Assembly (NCBI RefSeq): GCF_000208745.1 | Contig: NC_030858.1 | Span: forward strand, 3,623,888 to 3,687,887 | Length of the DNA: 64,000 nt | From: Theobroma cacao | Taxonomy: Eukaryota; Streptophyta; Magnoliopsida; Malvales; Malvaceae | Direction of reading: 5' to 3' | Shown here: one piece after another, positions 53,501-64,000 of the stretch | Position numbering within the stretch: position 1 is the stretch's first letter | Layout of the letters: the number at the start of each line of letters is the position of its first letter | Translations under genes and position numbers: made by a program | Notes under the pieces: model-generated | What the model saw: only the letters and a program-made list of their open reading frames with translations | What the model was told of the DNA's origin: nothing | Databases searched by the model: none

Positions 53501-55920
53501 AATGCAGTTTTCTTAGCTTCCTTTTTGTGAGTTTACAAGGTTTTCTTTAACATGCGCAGGTTTCGGTACTACCAGGAAATGTCTTCAGCATGGTCATGTC
53601 AAAACCACCGGGATTCAAGTATAAAAGTGGGCAGTACATATTCCTACAGTGCCCATCAATCTCCCCATTTGAATGGTATGCGTGATTTTGATGGATATCC
53701 TGCGTCCTCTAATCTTAATGGCCTTTACATTGTTTGATGTCTTACCTATCAAAATTTTGGAAATTTATTTGTACTTTATTGCGCGTTGAACTGACACTAG
53801 ATTCATTTTTAGGCACCCATTTTCTATTACTTCAGCACCAGGAGATGAGTGTCTTAGCGTTCACATCCGGACGGTAGGAGACTGGACGCAAGAATTGAAA
53901 CGAGTTTTCACTGATGTTAATGACTCACCATTTGTTATAGGTCGAGCTAGATTTGGTCAGCCTGGACATATTGATCAGAATGGGTAATTACACTAGCAGG
54001 AAACGATACTTTCTTATGTTTTAAGTTCAATTATTAACTCAACATGTTTTACTGATGCAGCCAACCAAAGTTGCTTGTTGATGGTCCATATGGGGCTCCG
54101 GCACAGGACTACAGGAATTATGATGTTTTGCTCCTTGCGGGGCTAGGAATTGGAGCCACCCCTTTTATAAGCATCCTTAGAGATCTTTTAAACAATTCAA
54201 GAGCAGAAGATCAAGTGGTACAAGCCACTTTCAATGGGACTGTTTTGTGCATAATTTATTAGTATTTTTTGCTTCCACTCAATAATATTTGCGGCTTTGA
54301 TGGTACAGAGTTCCACCACAGAAATGACTAGATCAGACGACAGCTGGAACAGTCTTGCATCTTCGAATTTCACAGCTAAATCAAGCTCGACTAACGGTGG
54401 AAAGAAGAAGCCACAGAGGACTAGGAATGCTTATTTCTACTGGGTCACCAGGGAACCCGGCTCCTTTGAATGGTTTAAAGGAGTAATGGATGAAGTTGCA
54501 GAAATGGATCACAAAGTAATACTACATACATATACAACTTTAGAGCAAATCCAGTGTTTTTTATCATTACAAGAACAAGCTTCCCAAAGCAATGTCTTAT
54601 TCTTCTCTCTTGTTGTTTCGACACTCAAAAACAGGGCCAGATTGAGCTGCACAACTACCTTACAAGTGTCTACGAAGAAGGGGATGCAAGATCAACCTTG
54701 ATTACGATGGTCCAAGCTCTAAACCATGCTAAACATGGGGTTGACATCCTATCAGGAACCCGAGTATGATCTTCGTTTCCTAAGTAACTTAAAAAAGGAT
54801 CATAATAATAAGCGTACTCCCAAAAAGTCATTTTCATCCGAGTATTCATTATGTATCAGTTTTTAATCATGTTAAAGTTCCACAAAAGTGTTTAGTAGGC
54901 GTACATAATTGAAATGTGCACATATCATTGCCCAATTTGAAAGATAGATTTTCTTTACATCCTCTCTCTCTCACCTACCAAACAACCTTTTAAAATTCCC
55001 AATTATTTGCGTGAGCAGTGACTGACCCTTTTGATATTCAATTCGATGATGCAGGTGAGGACACATTTCGCAAGGCCTAACTGGAAAGAAGTTTTCAGCA
55101 AAATAGCTTCAAAACATCCTCATGCCACAGTAGGTAAATACATTTCTGGCCCAAAAAAAGAGAGAAAAATTTATAACATATATAAAAGGAAAATTCAAAA
55201 GGACTTCCTCATTTAGTAACGTGAAGAGTATAAAAAAAAAAGAAAGTAAAAAAATAAATAAAAAGAGATTCGCGTGCAATGCACAGGCCATAGTCTAGTA
55301 AAGAATTAATCAAAGACTCATGATTATTTGTTGTTTAAGCAGACGACTAGTTTAATAAAAGCAAAAATCTGGGAGTGGGATATGAGTTATGGATTCTGCC
55401 AACGAGACTGGCTGGCCATAATTGGCTCCCATTCAATTCAACCTACTACGGGTACTTAAAATACAGCATCACAAGGCTGTACGCCACCAACTAATGACAA
55501 AGGGGAAAAAAAAATAAAGCCTTTATGACCTTTCAGCTTAACCCACAGCTGTCATGTTTAATTGGATAAATAGAAGAAAACGAAAAGAAACGAAGATTAG
55601 TACAGTTATCCAACAGTGTATGGAATACTATAATGGTCCCAAGCTTAGCCGACCGATCAAGAGAAGTACCCAACTCAATTTCTAACCTTTTGATCCCGTT
55701 TTTATACTATATATATATATTAGAACCATCCCTCTGCATTTAGAAAAGGGGAAAAAGAACTGTTTAAGGAAAGCTTTGACAGGAATTGTATCTGATGGTT
55801 AAAATTGCAGGAGTGTTCTATTGTGGAATGCCGGTGTTGGCAAAGGAGTTGAAGAAGCTATCACGAGAGCTGAGTCACAAGACATCCACGCGGTTCGAAT
55901 TCCACAAGGAATATTTCTAA
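50520..55920 (+). CDS. RBOHE: Respiratory burst oxidase homolog, RBOHE type (936 aa)
   Basis: Plasma-membrane NADPH oxidase that passes electrons to apoplastic oxygen and makes superoxide. Exons: 50520-51132, 51218-51377, 51782-51830, 52062-52175, 52327-52749, 52832-53218, 53300-53395, 53560-53675, 53813-53983, 54061-54217, 54309-54515, 54635-54763, 55055-55133, 55811-55920 (2811 nt). The N-terminus has [13 protein letters not shown] and LVEVTLELE, as in Arabidopsis RBOHE. A canonical EF-hand loop spans about residues 260-271 (D-S-N-E-D-G...E); a second, degenerate one follows at [11 protein letters not shown]. Heme-ligand histidines lie in HAGSHL and in the [15 protein letters not shown] helices. 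FAD binding is marked by [11 protein letters not shown] and NADPH binding by GLGIGATPF. The C-terminus FEFHKEYF is canonical. Calcium regulation through the EF-hand is expected from the family. In Arabidopsis RBOHE is tied to tapetum ROS. Confidence 0.95.
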
Positions 55921-56257
55921 AGATCCTTGCATTAATATATATATATATTCCACAACTTGTTCCTGTTGTTTCTTTTTTGTAACTACAACAAGAAATATAT
56001 ATGTATACTGCATGTATTTATACCTAGAGTTGAGATGTAAATGTAAAATATATAGCATTGAAATTGTAAAACTTTTGTCCACTACAAATTTTGTAATATT
56101 TTCTTACATTGTGAAATAGCAATGATCATTAAGGATCAAGAAGAGGTTACATTTTGTTGCGATTTGTTTGAAATTCTACGGGGGGAAAGGACAAATTGCC
56201 ATTGCAAAAGACAAAACTAAAATGAAGACATTAACAGGATTTGAGGGGTTAATGTTA
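55921..56257. other. Convergent 3' UTR region of the RBOH and small membrane protein genes
   Basis: AT-rich sequence between two convergent stop codons, with a short TA run at about 55930-55947. It holds the two 3' UTRs; nothing else is seen. Confidence 0.5.
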
Positions 56258-56652
56258 TTAATCGTCTTTTAATCGTTTGAGAAGCCTGGAAGCCCAGCGC
56301 CGGACACGTCGCTTGAGTGTGTAACCCACGACGATTCCAGCAGCAAAGCAAATTGCACAGAGTTTTGAACACGTCCCCAGCGAGACCGCTTGCCTGCAAA
56401 CTCCAAACAAAACGAGATAAAGAAAATGTAAAAAATTGAAGCACTTCCATCAAAGTTCACTTTGATTGAAATGAACACAAGTTACCTGGGAGGTCTGGTG
56501 ACTAAAACACGAGAGGTATTATCAGAGGACAAAGCGGCAGAAGCTCCAGCTCCTCCTCCGCCAAGCTTGTAAGGAATTTCGGCCAAGGAAGTAGGAGATC
56601 CTGATTTTGTGTCCTTTGAGAAGGAGCGGACCAAATTCTGCAATCCCTCCAT
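56258..56652 (-). CDS. Small single-span membrane protein of unknown function (100 aa)
   Basis: Two exons, 56652-56486 and 56393-56258, join in frame across a GT..AG intron and sum to 303 nt. The first exon begins MEGLQNLVRSFSKD and contains a Gly/Ala/Ser-rich stretch. The second has one hydrophobic segment (about residues 68-84, LCAICFAAGIVVGYTL) followed at once by a strongly basic tail (KRRVRRWASRLLKRLKDD). A single span with a basic C-terminal tail suits an organelle outer-membrane or tail-anchored protein, but I do not recognise the family. The start is the first ATG after a clear upstream region and the frame remains open over both exons. It is divergent from the peroxiredoxin Q gene, with 636 bp between start codons, which may act as a shared promoter. 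Confidence 0.7.
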
Positions 56653-57288
56653 TGCTGACTACCCAAAAACCCTAAACCCTCTTTTGTTTAGTTGTTAATA
56701 ATGGGAGTATTTCGATTCGACATATCCCGCGTTCCGCCTTTCTTTCGCAAAGGACTGGACCTTGAACCAAAGTCGAATGATGGGTTCGTCCTCTAGGCCC
56801 AATTCAACGCCGTTTACATATGTATGTGGCCCAGTGTAGACAAAAGTGTGAAGATTTTATACAAAACATAAAATACCATTCACCCTAATAATAATAAAAT
56901 ACCATGCCTTTATTAAATCAAATCGTAAATATTACAATGAAAAATTAATCAAAGTAAAAAGACGTAAGAGAAATTACAATGGTTGCCGTAGAAAGAAGTA
57001 CAGAAATGGGAGGCCAAAGAGTGTGGGTGAGGCTTAGGCCTATAACTGTGTAATAAGGGTAGTCCGAGGGGTGATGGCTGGGGACAGGCGGACAGCAATT
57101 GTCCACGCAGTGCCAATCTAATGCAATCCATCTTCTCCTCCCATACCCCTCTCTGATCCAATAGCCACCCAGGCACCAACAACCTCTTATCTTTCTCTCC
57201 AAAAATCAAAAAAGCAAAACCAAGCAACAACCAAAGTACACTTTGCTCTTGTTACCAAGGCACTTCCCCTTTCATCTTAACCAAAAAA
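56653..57288. promoter_or_regulatory. Divergent promoter region between the small membrane protein and PrxQ genes
   Basis: 636 bases separate the two start codons, which point away from each other. Both 5' leaders and promoters must lie here. I do not see a single outstanding TATA box for either side. Confidence 0.4.
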
Positions 57289-58915
57289 ATGGCTACATCT
57301 CTCACTCTTCCAAACCGTACCCTCGCTTCTCTATTCCCTTGTCACACTCCCAAAACTCAGTCTTCTGTTTCTCAATGTCTCCCACTTGTCTCCAAATCCT
57401 CACAGTCTCAGTTTTATGGCCTTAAGTTCTCTTACTCTTCTTCTCTTTCAATCCCTTCTTCTTCCTATTTCAAGACCTCCATTTCTGCCAAGGTACATTG
57501 CTTTACATTGTGTGTTTATTGGCTTACTGTTATGGGTGATTTACTTATGACTCTGGGGTTTTGCAGGTGAACAAAGGTTCAGTGCCTCCATCATTCGCAT
57601 TGAAAGATCAGGATGGGAAAAATGTGAGCCTTTCCAAGTTTAAAGGAAAGCCTGTGGTTGTCTATTTCTACCCTGCTGATGAGACCCCTGGCTGCACAAA
57701 GCAGGTGACTGTTTTAAAGTCTTTGTTACATATATCTTTAATTTTTATTTTTATTTTTTGCTGTTGTGGAAGCCAATTAAGACAGGAGATAATAGAAAAT
57801 TGGTAGCCTTGATTTCAGTAATGAAATCTTTACCTTTACACCTGCAATCACTCTTGGTTTCTTAAATTGTTGAATTCTTTTGCTTTAGGTTGTTGCAAAC
57901 TTGCAACAAAATTTAGTTGCCTGATTTTGGGTGCCATTCATGCGATTAAATGGTTGTGAATTTTCAATTTTGTTAAGTATAAGTGATGCAAGCCCCAAGG
58001 ATTGATGGAAATTAATACTTTTGCAGGCATGTGCTTTCCGAGATTCTTATGAAAAGTTTAAGAAAGCAGGAGCTGAAGTTGTTGGCATAAGTGGTGATGA
58101 CACATCATCACACAAGGTAAAACATAAACCTTTTGCTGTAGAATACATTTGACCTTGAAGATTTAACTTTGATTGCCTTCCACTTTTAGCATTCTCGGGC
58201 GGTTATGAGCAGAATATATATGTATATGTGTATGAACTCCTTTCAGATTTTCTTGAGGACACAAATTCCTCTTACTCTGGAAGCTAAATCTTCATTGTGT
58301 GTGATAATTAGAAATTCTATTGTCTTTGTATATTCTCTCGGTGCTTATTCTTGATTGTGAGTAATAATAATTCCATACCGGATACTTATTCATGTCTTCT
58401 TGTCTTCAACAGTCTGTATGGAAATTAAAATAGGCGATCAGCTGGATATGCTGAAAATGCTTAGTAGATAATACTTAGATATCATTCTCATTTTCATATG
58501 GCATTTTTATCATTGATGCAAAATGAACTCCGGGGTTCTTGTAAGATTTGTGCATTTACAATTATACTACGATACAATTTTGCCGCTGTCTTGGAGTGGC
58601 CATGTCCTTCATCACACCCAGGGATTATGGGTTTGACCTGTCAATTAATGTCATCTTAATTGCTTGAACTTGACAACAATTTTTTTAATTGATCAGGCAT
58701 TTGCCAAGAAATACAGACTTCCATTTACATTGCTGAGTGATGAGGGCAACAAGGTGAGGAAAGAGTGGGGAGTGCCATCAGATCTGTTTGGAGCATTGCC
58801 TGGGAGACAGACCTATGTTCTTGACAAGAATGGGGTGGTTCAACTCATCTACAACAACCAGTTTCAGCCCGAGAAGCATATAGATGAAACCTTAAAACTA
58901 CTTCAAAGTCTGTAA
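57289..58915 (+). CDS. PRXQ: Peroxiredoxin Q, chloroplastic (216 aa)
   Basis: Thiol peroxidase of the AhpC/TSA superfamily (bacterial BCP type) that reduces hydrogen and alkyl peroxides in the thylakoid lumen or stroma, using thioredoxin. Exons: 57289-57492, 57567-57704, 58027-58116, 58697-58915 (651 nt). Exon 1 encodes a 68-residue Ser/Thr-rich transit peptide without acidic residues. Exon 2 starts the enzyme domain ([17 protein letters not shown]) and ends inside the active site ETPGCTKQ. The peroxidatic Cys is C111. The resolving Cys is C116, five residues later, in the first codons of exon 3, the spacing that defines PrxQ. The C-terminal exon has [17 protein letters not shown] and [13 protein letters not shown]. 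Length and exon plan match other plant PrxQ genes. It lies between a superoxide producer and a monooxygenase, but nothing indicates co-regulation. Confidence 0.95.
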
Positions 58916-59793
58916 ACGTCTCTAGAAATTCTTTTTGTTCTTTCCTCCATCAGACACTCGCATTTCTGTTCTTGGAGTTAGACAAGTGTTTGTTTTTGTA
59001 TGATTCAAGCCCCCCTGTTGTAATTGCTATGGTTGTAATCTGGATTTGGACCTACATTACAAGTAAACCAGCTGATCATTTCTGTTCTAGGAAATTGAGG
59101 TGCCCCTGTCCCCTGGTACCCTGGATTTACAAGGTATGAGAATATTGATGTAAATTCTGTGTTCAATTACCAACATAATTTGATGTTGTCAAGTCTGATA
59201 GGAAATCTAGCATGAATGCCTCGTCTCTGGCATAGAAACAACTGTTTTTGGCCCTCTGAGAACACTACTCACAACTCCACTAGCCCTCACTCAGCTTCTA
59301 CAAAAGATAAATCTTGGCATAAGGAATTGAATTGAGCTTTTAATTCTGTCATAAGGTAAATGTATTCAGTGTCTTTACTAAAAGTCATTATGGTGAGTTA
59401 ATCAAATGAAGGAAAGGTGGGAGATTTTGACTTCTCATTGACTTTTGGACAATTTTTATAATAAGATCTAAAACTTTATATACTGCACTGAGACACATAA
59501 CTCTGAATTTCCTCTACATAGTAAGAATATGTTTCTTCACTTATTTTTTTATTTCTTTTTCAGTGTGATATGGAAAAACACAGGAAAACAGCTAAGTCCT
59601 AATAAGGACAATGACTGAGTTTCTATGGTTACTTAATACTTCTCTTCACTCATTGTCCTAATAAGGACAATGAATGACTTTCTATGATTACTTGTACTTT
59701 TCCTCACTTATTATTATTTTTTTCTTTTCAGACTAGCATACACATAAGTTAACCCGTAATTAGGGAAGAATGAATGATATGACCATATGATTT
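58916..59793. other. Convergent intergenic region between PrxQ and the flavin monooxygenase
   Basis: Contains the PrxQ 3' UTR, the monooxygenase 3' UTR and a two-copy tandem repeat listed separately. No gene is seen. Confidence 0.5.
59596..59713. repeat. Imperfect tandem duplication of a 59-bp unit
   Basis: Units 59596-59654 and 59655-59713 both begin GTCCTAATAAGGACAATGA and share TTTCTATG(G/A)TTACTT before diverging slightly. The repeated TCCTAATAAGGA is itself close to a palindrome. Confidence 0.8.
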
Positions 59794-62700
59794 TTAGTTT
59801 TCGTGTCCATAATCCTGGCTACCGTAAGGGCTAAATGCTTCTGATAACCAGCTCTTCTTCCTCCAAGAGTTCCATCCCATTTCTTCACACATTGCATCAC
59901 TGTGGTTGATGCTAAAAGTGGAAATGCAGTGCCTTTTGTAAAACCTGGATGTCCTCCTCATGACCTCCGTCTCTCTAGATATTTGTTCAAGCATATTTTC
60001 AACACTTGGGAGCTTAAATTTTTCATCAACTAGTCGAGCAAGCCACATGCTACGCAGCTCTGACGTGTGAAGGTTTGAAACACTTTCGATGTAACCCACA
60101 AAAGCCATATTCGGTACCAATGGGTGGATTGTTCCCCTGGAAAAGGAATTAAGTTGAGGCACATTAGTCTAAACAATGTTTGTTTATGTTATTTTCGGTG
60201 AAACGCAGTTCTGGTGCAATGTGCTTGAACAATTACCTATACAAGGGCATGATCCCAGAAGGATATTCTATCAGACTACGGAAAGGCTCTGGTAAAATAG
60301 ATTTGAGTTTCTTCTTGCCATCATAACCGGTTGCAAGAATTACAACATCGGCCTCCATTTTAGTATTGTCATCAAACTCAATTCCTTCTTTCCAGAACCA
60401 CCATTTTGATGCTCTTTTGATAACAATATTTCCCTTATCAGCCTCAGTGAAGAAATTTTCTGGCATGATGGCCATCTGACAAGATGCGTAATCTTCCTCA
60501 AACGGGTGGTCTGGTTTCAATCCATACTTCTGTAATGGAAGTTTCCAAAGCAAGTAGGACTCGATGAACTTTGAAACTCCACGCCTCTGTCAGGAACATC
60601 AATATATATCAGCTTAGCACTAAACCTTAAAAAAAGAAAAAGAAAAAGTTGTCTTAATAAGGGCTTTAAGAAATTAATGCGTTGACTCACCATGGGAGAT
60701 AACAGGTAGCAAAGGAGGGTCTTGAGGATGCTTTGGTTAGGCCTTTCATGGAGGAACTGAGAAGCCCTTGTGGAATAGAACAGGAAGAAAGGCAAACCCC
60801 AGACCCAATAATGGGGAACAGTCCAGTGAGGTGTCCTTACCACCATGGTGCATGCTTGCCCTTCTGGCCCTTTATTTAAATCATCATTAGCAAAAATTAC
60901 CACAATTATGATTAATTATATAAAAATATAATAAAAAATCTGAATATTTTCCCGATTTCCTTTTCCCATATCTCTCAAAAGTCAAAATCACCTAACGAAA
61001 CCCTAAGTTGCTTGTCATGTGAAATGTACGCATTTGGTTAATAAAGGAACTTCAAAATTTCCAAGATAAGCCAAGGACGAATTGAACATATCCTTTTTCT
61101 TCATTTCCTTCGCCACTTTCTCATTCCTCAAAGTCCAAATTCTAATAGTGGAATTCTAATGTTATGATTCAGAAGCGTTGAAAAACGTGTTTGGTCAATA
61201 AAGTCTAATGTCCAAACGTGCATGGGATGCTTTTGTTAGTCATGTGCATGACATTTTGACCACTCCAATCTCTTTTTTAAAACCAAAAAAAAATCCATGC
61301 AAATTCGACCTTCCCAACGTGGAAACTCATGACCCCTACCTGCCCCATAACTTACTGAAACAGGATCTACAAATATAGGCCACACGCAGTATCCTTAGAC
61401 TAGCGTGCATCATACAAAAATATTCCATCTATAAGAGACGGTTCAATTTTGATATATTCCTTCACATAATAATCACATGATAAGTAATTCAATATGCCAT
61501 ACAAAGGCAAAAAGGTTGGTAGATGGTGTTTGATTTGGAAATTTCGGTCTCTAACTAAGCAAGTAGTAATAATTTCATCACAAAGATTGTAGAAAATATT
61601 TCATAAAGAGAAAATTATGAAAAATGACATTTCTTGATAAAAATATTTTAAAAGTAATTATCAAAATAAATTTAACTATTTTTAACCATATTTAGTTATA
61701 ACTTGACAGAAATACCTTTTAAATTATTTTAAATAAATTAAACTATTCATTACAATTTCTCTCTATTTGTGCTTCGAATTTCTCTCTCACCATCTCAGTC
61801 TCTCAAATTTTATCGATTTCTCTGTTCGGTATTCACCTGCTATGCTTCCAATTTCTCTCTCTTACATTTTCATATTTCTTTTTCTTACGCTTTTAATACA
61901 CCAAACAATAGTTTTGACGTGCTTGAGTGGGTGGTTGTTTAAGAAATTCGATTTTTAAGTATTTTGGATAAAACTAAAATAGTAAAAATCATCACAAATG
62001 TATGAAATAACTTTTAATTGAATTAATTCGGGACCTAGATATCAATAAACTCAAAATTTATAAATTTATAAATCTAGGTTTTCAAAGAATTTTTTTTTAT
62101 TTTTAGTCAAAGTAGGTGTTTTAGATAAAAAAATATTTATATTTTGATTTATGAAAACATGTTAGAAACACTTTAATCTGTGTCAAATTATCAAAAAAAA
62201 AAAAGAAAAAAGTTGAGAGGATTTGAAGTTTTACAGGTTTTTGTACATGGCGTGTCACATGTTTTTGTACATGGCGTGTAACACGATAACCATAATTTAT
62301 TACAGATTTTTATATATGATGTGTCACACGCTAACCATAGCTTGTCACAGGTTTTTGTACATGGCGTATCACATATTTTTGTATATGACGTGTCACACGC
62401 TAACTATGGTTTGTCACAGATTTTTGTACATGACGTGTAACACGCTAACCATGACTTGTCACAAATTTTTATGCATGGCATGTAACATCATAGCGTGTAA
62501 CTTTATTAAGGATAATTTTATCGAACTTGACTAAAATTGGTTAAAACTATAAAGAGAGCTATTTTTAAAAATATCTTATCTTTAAGAACTATTTTTTAAA
62601 ATACCCCTTTCATAAATCACTTGATAAACTAATCCTCCTAAAGCAATGCACAAAGCTTGATGCATCTAAAATTATGAATTACTTCTAACTTAGTTGCATT

Positions 62701-63981
62701 AGTTAACAAAATTATTAATTCTAAGTTCTGATTAATAGATATAGTCAAGCTTAAATAATTGCAAACGATTACCTTGATTTGCTTCTGCGCACTCCACAGC
62801 TAAATCGATGGCTGATTTTCTGCAGCCAACAACGACAACCTTCTTTCCTTTAAGTAGCTGAGAAGCGGCTTCCTTGTCCAGCTTGCAGTAATCAATTGAG
62901 TGAAGGACCTTTCCCTGAAACATCTCAGTGCCTTTATCGGGGGGGAAACTTGGAATTTTGGGTATGTCCCCATACTTTCCAATGCAAACAACGAGAAATT
63001 CAAAGGCATGCCACTGAAAAAGCAACAACAGTAGACGAGTAAATCAGCATGCACCTACCAAAATATGGATAATATAATGCCCTACTACTCTTATACTGCA
63101 ATAATCTTTTAGGACGAATTAGTGAGTCATAATCCTTAAAAAGAATAGCCGTTTTTTACGGAATTTATTTGATTCCTTAAAAGCAAGGCATATCGGAGGG
63201 CTTGACTATCAAACTTCCAGCACCATGAAAGCTGAAGACCATTATGTAGTTATCTTGGACTTTGATAGAGGAATATTTTATGTTAGGTATCAAACTTGAA
63301 TTTTTCATTCCCTCTTTTTCTTTATCCTCCTTCTATTCTTCTTGCCAGAGGGGTTATAATTTTCTTTACTGAGACTGAAATAATTCATGTTAAAGGCCAA
63401 TTTCCAATTAGCCTTCTTCTTTTTTTTGGTGATCTGTTGCTATTAGCCAGGCTAGTTCAAGTAGTATGTCTTTTGGTAACCATTTAAATCAGAGGATACA
63501 AGCCAATATTCGAGAAAAGAAGAAAAACAGGAAGAGTAAAAGCAACAACCTTAAGGTTTTCTGAATCGTTAGTTTGCACAGCAATCTCCCAAACAGGATG
63601 GCCTGGCAATATTGGACTTCCATGCTCCTCAGCATTTCCTGTCAGCTCAATTGTTTCCCGTTCACCAACAAAGCGGACCTCCACCACCTTTGAATTGAAC
63701 TTGACAAACTTCAACACATCGAAGTGCTTAGCATATGATTCCAAGTAATCCAATATCTCAACATGAGAAGGAAAACTTGGGTCATCACGATTACGCCATT
63801 GAAAATCCGAGAACTGGTAATCCTTACGAGAAGATTGTAGTTTAGTAGAATTATAGGAACAGCTTTTCCAGACCCCTCCTATGGAATCCGAGGCCTCGAA
63901 AACAACTGGGTTATGGTGAGAGAGCTGTTTAGCAGCCGCGATGCCGCTAACACCAGCTCCAATGATGGCAACCTTAGCCAT
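59794..63981 (-). CDS. FMO1: Flavin-containing monooxygenase, FMO1 type (514 aa)
   Basis: Exons from the start: 63981-63550, 63013-62773, 60869-60691, 60586-60237, 60136-59794 (1545 nt, GT..AG). In Arabidopsis FMO1 N-hydroxylates pipecolate to N-hydroxypipecolate, the mobile signal of systemic acquired resistance; the same role here is inferred from close resemblance. FAD-binding motif G8-A-G-V-S-G13 lies at the N-terminus. The FMO-identifying motif is FQGKVLHSIDY. The second dinucleotide site is the degenerate VVVVGCRKSAID typical of this clade. Further FMO1-like blocks are RTPHWTVPHYWVWGLPFFLF, KPDHPFEEDYASCQMAI and VVILATGYDGKKKL. The C-terminus has CISTFSI and AFSPYGSQDYG. Intron 2 is unusually long (60870-62772) and carries an inserted repeat element. 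The start codon lies 20 bases from the window edge, so the promoter is outside. Confidence 0.93.
61615..62615. mobile_element. Candidate inserted element with degenerate inverted ends inside FMO1 intron 2
   Basis: The left end (about 61615-61730) and the reverse complement of the right end (about 62515-62615) both start TTATGAAA and share A/T-rich blocks. Examples are ATATTTT-AAAA, AACTATTTTTAACCA against AGTTTTAACCA, and TAGTTATAACTTGACA against TAGTCAAGTTCGA. The interior, about 780 bp, holds a minisatellite. There is no transposase-like frame. A Mutator-like MITE is plausible. No target-site duplication was confirmed and the ends are approximate. Confidence 0.4.
62238..62510. repeat. Higher-order minisatellite, 24 + 45 + 45 bp units, within FMO1 intron 2
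   Basis: The TTTTT core that begins each unit occurs at 62238, 62262, 62307, 62352, 62376, 62421 and 62466, so the spacings are 24, 45, 45, 24, 45, 45. This is two full copies of a 114-bp higher-order unit plus the start of a third. The 45-bp units contain GTACATGRCGTGT, ACACGCTAACCAT and TTGTCACAG; the 24-bp units lack the middle part. All periods are multiples of three, so the plus strand stays open for 103 codons as a Phe-Leu-Tyr-Met-x-Cys-His repeat, antisense to FMO1. Confidence 0.9.
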
Positions 63982-64000
63982 TTTGGGTTATATGATCCTT

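Noticed and set aside
62223..62534. 103-codon frame, and the possibility of a CRISPR-like array
   Set aside because: The frame exists because repeat periods are multiples of three. Units are contiguous with no unique spacers, and the host is a plant, so it is a minisatellite and not a CRISPR array or a clear gene.

Overview
This is nuclear DNA from a flowering plant, almost certainly a eudicot. The genes have many short introns with GT..AG borders, the intergenic DNA is AT-rich, and every family I can name is a plant family. The first sucrose synthase matches cotton SUS proteins very closely as I remember them, which suggests Malvaceae (for example a cacao-like genome). That placement is an inference from recall, not a search.

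Layout, left to right. 3.4-7.1 kb (+): a complete SUS1-type sucrose synthase (806 aa, 13 coding exons) with a leader intron and two candidate promoters. 8.4-17.3 kb (-): one very large 11-exon gene (1794 aa) joining an alpha/beta-hydrolase (EMB8/YheT-like) domain, a long acidic linker and a CPBP/CAAX-protease-like membrane domain; both enzyme domains lack key catalytic residues. 17.3-23.6 kb: AT-rich DNA with a small MITE-like element. 23.6 kb (+): a SAUR76/77/78-type gene. 24-30.5 kb: gene-poor, with a long inverted repeat at 26.6-27.0 kb. 30.55-31.2 kb (+): a broken pectin methylesterase copy. 31.85-35.4 kb (-): a second sucrose synthase (796 aa) with the same exon plan but a divergent N-terminus without the usual phosphoserine motif. 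39.3-39.9 kb (-): a SAUR69/70-type gene with a 5' leader intron and a possible alternative 3' exon. 42.2 kb (+): tRNA-Ala(UGC). 42.8-45.6 kb (+): a mitochondrial adrenodoxin-type ferredoxin using one GC-AG intron. 50.5-55.9 kb (+): an RBOHE-type NADPH oxidase. 56.3-56.65 kb (-): a 100-residue single-span membrane protein. 57.3-58.9 kb (+): chloroplast peroxiredoxin Q. 59.8-63.98 kb (-): an FMO1-type flavin monooxygenase whose 1.9-kb second intron carries an inserted element with a higher-order minisatellite.

Functionally the window mixes sucrose cleavage (two SUS1-clade genes facing each other about 25 kb apart), auxin/ethylene-linked growth (two SAURs), and redox or defence genes at the right end (superoxide-producing RBOHE, peroxide-removing PrxQ, FMO1 of the N-hydroxypipecolate immune pathway, an Fe-S ferredoxin). 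Nothing suggests these genes are co-transcribed; each looks like a separate unit. I did not find a clearly new multi-gene system. The strongest candidates for follow-up are the double pseudoenzyme gene, the diverged SUS copy, the two SUS promoters and the 24+45+45-bp repeat inside the FMO1 intron. Exon borders were read by eye from splice consensus, frame continuity and family knowledge.
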